Assembly: GCF_003609605.1 (NCBI RefSeq)
Contig: NZ_MCHY01000006.1
Span: 310,001-374,000 of the forward strand
Source: Ammoniphilus oxalaticus
GTDB taxonomy: Bacteria; Bacillota; Bacilli; Aneurinibacillales; RAOX-1
Direction: 5' to 3'
Length of the DNA: 64,000 nucleotides
The notes beneath the pieces are model-generated. The model saw nothing but the letters and a program-made list of their open reading frames with translations. It ran no database searches and was not told the origin of the DNA. The translations under genes were made by a program, and so were the position numbers. Positions 63,680 through 64,000 of this stretch are shown in pieces (position 1 is the stretch's first letter; each line of letters opens with the position of its first letter).

Positions 63680-63707
63680 AAAAGCGCTTGAACCGGCGCT
63701 TTTTTTG
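63680..63707 (+). terminator. Terminator of the L,D-transpeptidase gene
   Basis: AAAAGCGC and GCGCTTTTTTT enclose an 8-base loop. Confidence 0.88.
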
Positions 63708-63802
63708 TTTTCCAAATCCCGCTGTACAAACATCAGCGATTTTCGCAGATCACCTCCCATCACTTCGCCTTAAATGTGACTATTTTATGACACCACTGCA
63801 TC

Positions 63803-63818
63803 TGTGACGCATCTCACT
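63803..63818. promoter_or_regulatory. Fnr-type site before hcp
   Basis: TGTGA-CGCATC-TCACT matches the Fnr/Crp consensus TGTGA-N6-TCACA at nine of ten conserved bases. A TAGTAT -10 (63837-63842) puts the site centre near -39 to -41, the position of class II activation. Confidence 0.75.
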
Positions 63819-63890
63819 TAACCATTTCCGTTACGGTAGTATCCTAAGGATAAGAAAAACAACCGATTACCAACAGGGGGGAAAACAAAG

Positions 63891-64000
63891 ATGAGTATGT
63901 TTTGTCATCAGTGCCAAGAGGCATTAAAAAATGTGGGGTGCAATGTACGGGTTGGGGTATGTGGAAAAACAAGTGAGGTAGCGAATCTTCAAGATTTACT
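63891..64000 (+). CDS. hcp: Hybrid cluster protein (hydroxylamine/NO reductase), 3' end outside window
   Basis: First 36 codons, [37 protein letters not shown]. The C-x2-C-x7-C-x6-C cysteine pattern of the N-terminal [4Fe-4S] cluster and the [15 protein letters not shown] sequence identify Hcp. GGGGGGAAAA precedes the ATG. Hcp deals with NO or hydroxylamine under low oxygen, consistent with the Fnr-type site upstream. Confidence 0.9.
   Translation, partial: MSMFCHQCQEALKNVGCNVRVGVCGKTSEVANLQDL

Noticed and set aside
1-64000. CRISPR arrays, tRNA or rRNA genes
   Set aside because: None was seen on either strand; no regularly spaced repeats and no cloverleaf-like segments were noticed by eye.

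Overview
The window looks like chromosomal DNA from a low-to-mid G+C Firmicute of the order Bacillales. The grounds are strong AGGAGG-type ribosome binding sites, frequent TTG and GTG starts, a class Ib nrdIEF operon with tandem NrdR boxes, the small gene trio YvrJ/DUF2922/DUF1659, ECF transporter genes, SLH-anchored and stalk-domain envelope proteins, and a Hol_Tox-type toxin. A Brevibacillus/Paenibacillus-like relative is plausible, but I cannot name the genus from sequence alone.

Layout. 1-1.5 kb: end of an iron-siderophore/heme ABC importer (permease and ATPase). 1.6-13 kb: housekeeping and accessory genes (cardiolipin synthase, RtcB, FAD/Rieske oxidoreductase, a chemoreceptor, a TipA-like MerR regulator) interleaved with two intact copies and one tail fragment of an Rpn-family nuclease gene. 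13.3-20.7 kb: a restriction/nuclease block made of a NucS-like PD-(D/E)XK protein, a GIY-YIG/DUF4357 protein, and a type III restriction-modification locus whose mod gene is frameshifted just before its AdoMet motif while res is intact. 20.7-30.1 kb: a decayed, repeat-rich region around an intact ECF transporter locus (EcfT, two EcfA ATPases, a divergent CD3073-type S component and a TudS-related desulfidase). It carries a 260-bp direct repeat holding the start of a DUF3800 gene, several broken Rpn-family genes, dispersed short repeats, and a complete-looking type I toxin-antitoxin locus (28.0-28.4 kb).

30.2-33.5 kb: a compact, all-minus-strand phage-like cluster (YvrJ, DUF2922, DUF1659, N-acetylmuramoyl-L-alanine amidase, Cys-rich small protein, winged-helix replication-like protein, XRE regulator). 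34.2-36.2 kb: an HsdR N-domain remnant, a small R-M-associated protein, an IsdG/HmoA-like monooxygenase and a lone PD-(D/E)XK protein. 36.3-45.3 kb: envelope and unknown genes, a DinG-family helicase, and a tightly coupled two-gene operon of large proteins with Ala/Gly-rich hydrophobic domains (42.4-44.8 kb) that I regard as the best candidate for an undescribed system. 45.4-55.7 kb: lactate permease, a soluble chemoreceptor, a YcdB/SLH surface protein, an SDR enzyme, and a MarR regulator with two near-identical operators, one before its own gene and one before a quinone-oxidoreductase-like gene. 55.8-64 kb: TauE/SafE exporter, an amino-acid permease broken by an in-frame TGA, nrdI-nrdE-nrdF, an L,D-transpeptidase, and the start of hcp behind an Fnr-type site.

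Genes that act together: permease plus ATPase (iron uptake); EcfT/A/A plus S component plus desulfidase (uptake and desulfuration of a possibly thiolated compound); NrdI activating NrdF for NrdE; MarR controlling the oxidoreductase; toxin with its convergent antisense RNA. All calls were made by eye from sequence and memory of protein families; no database search was run.
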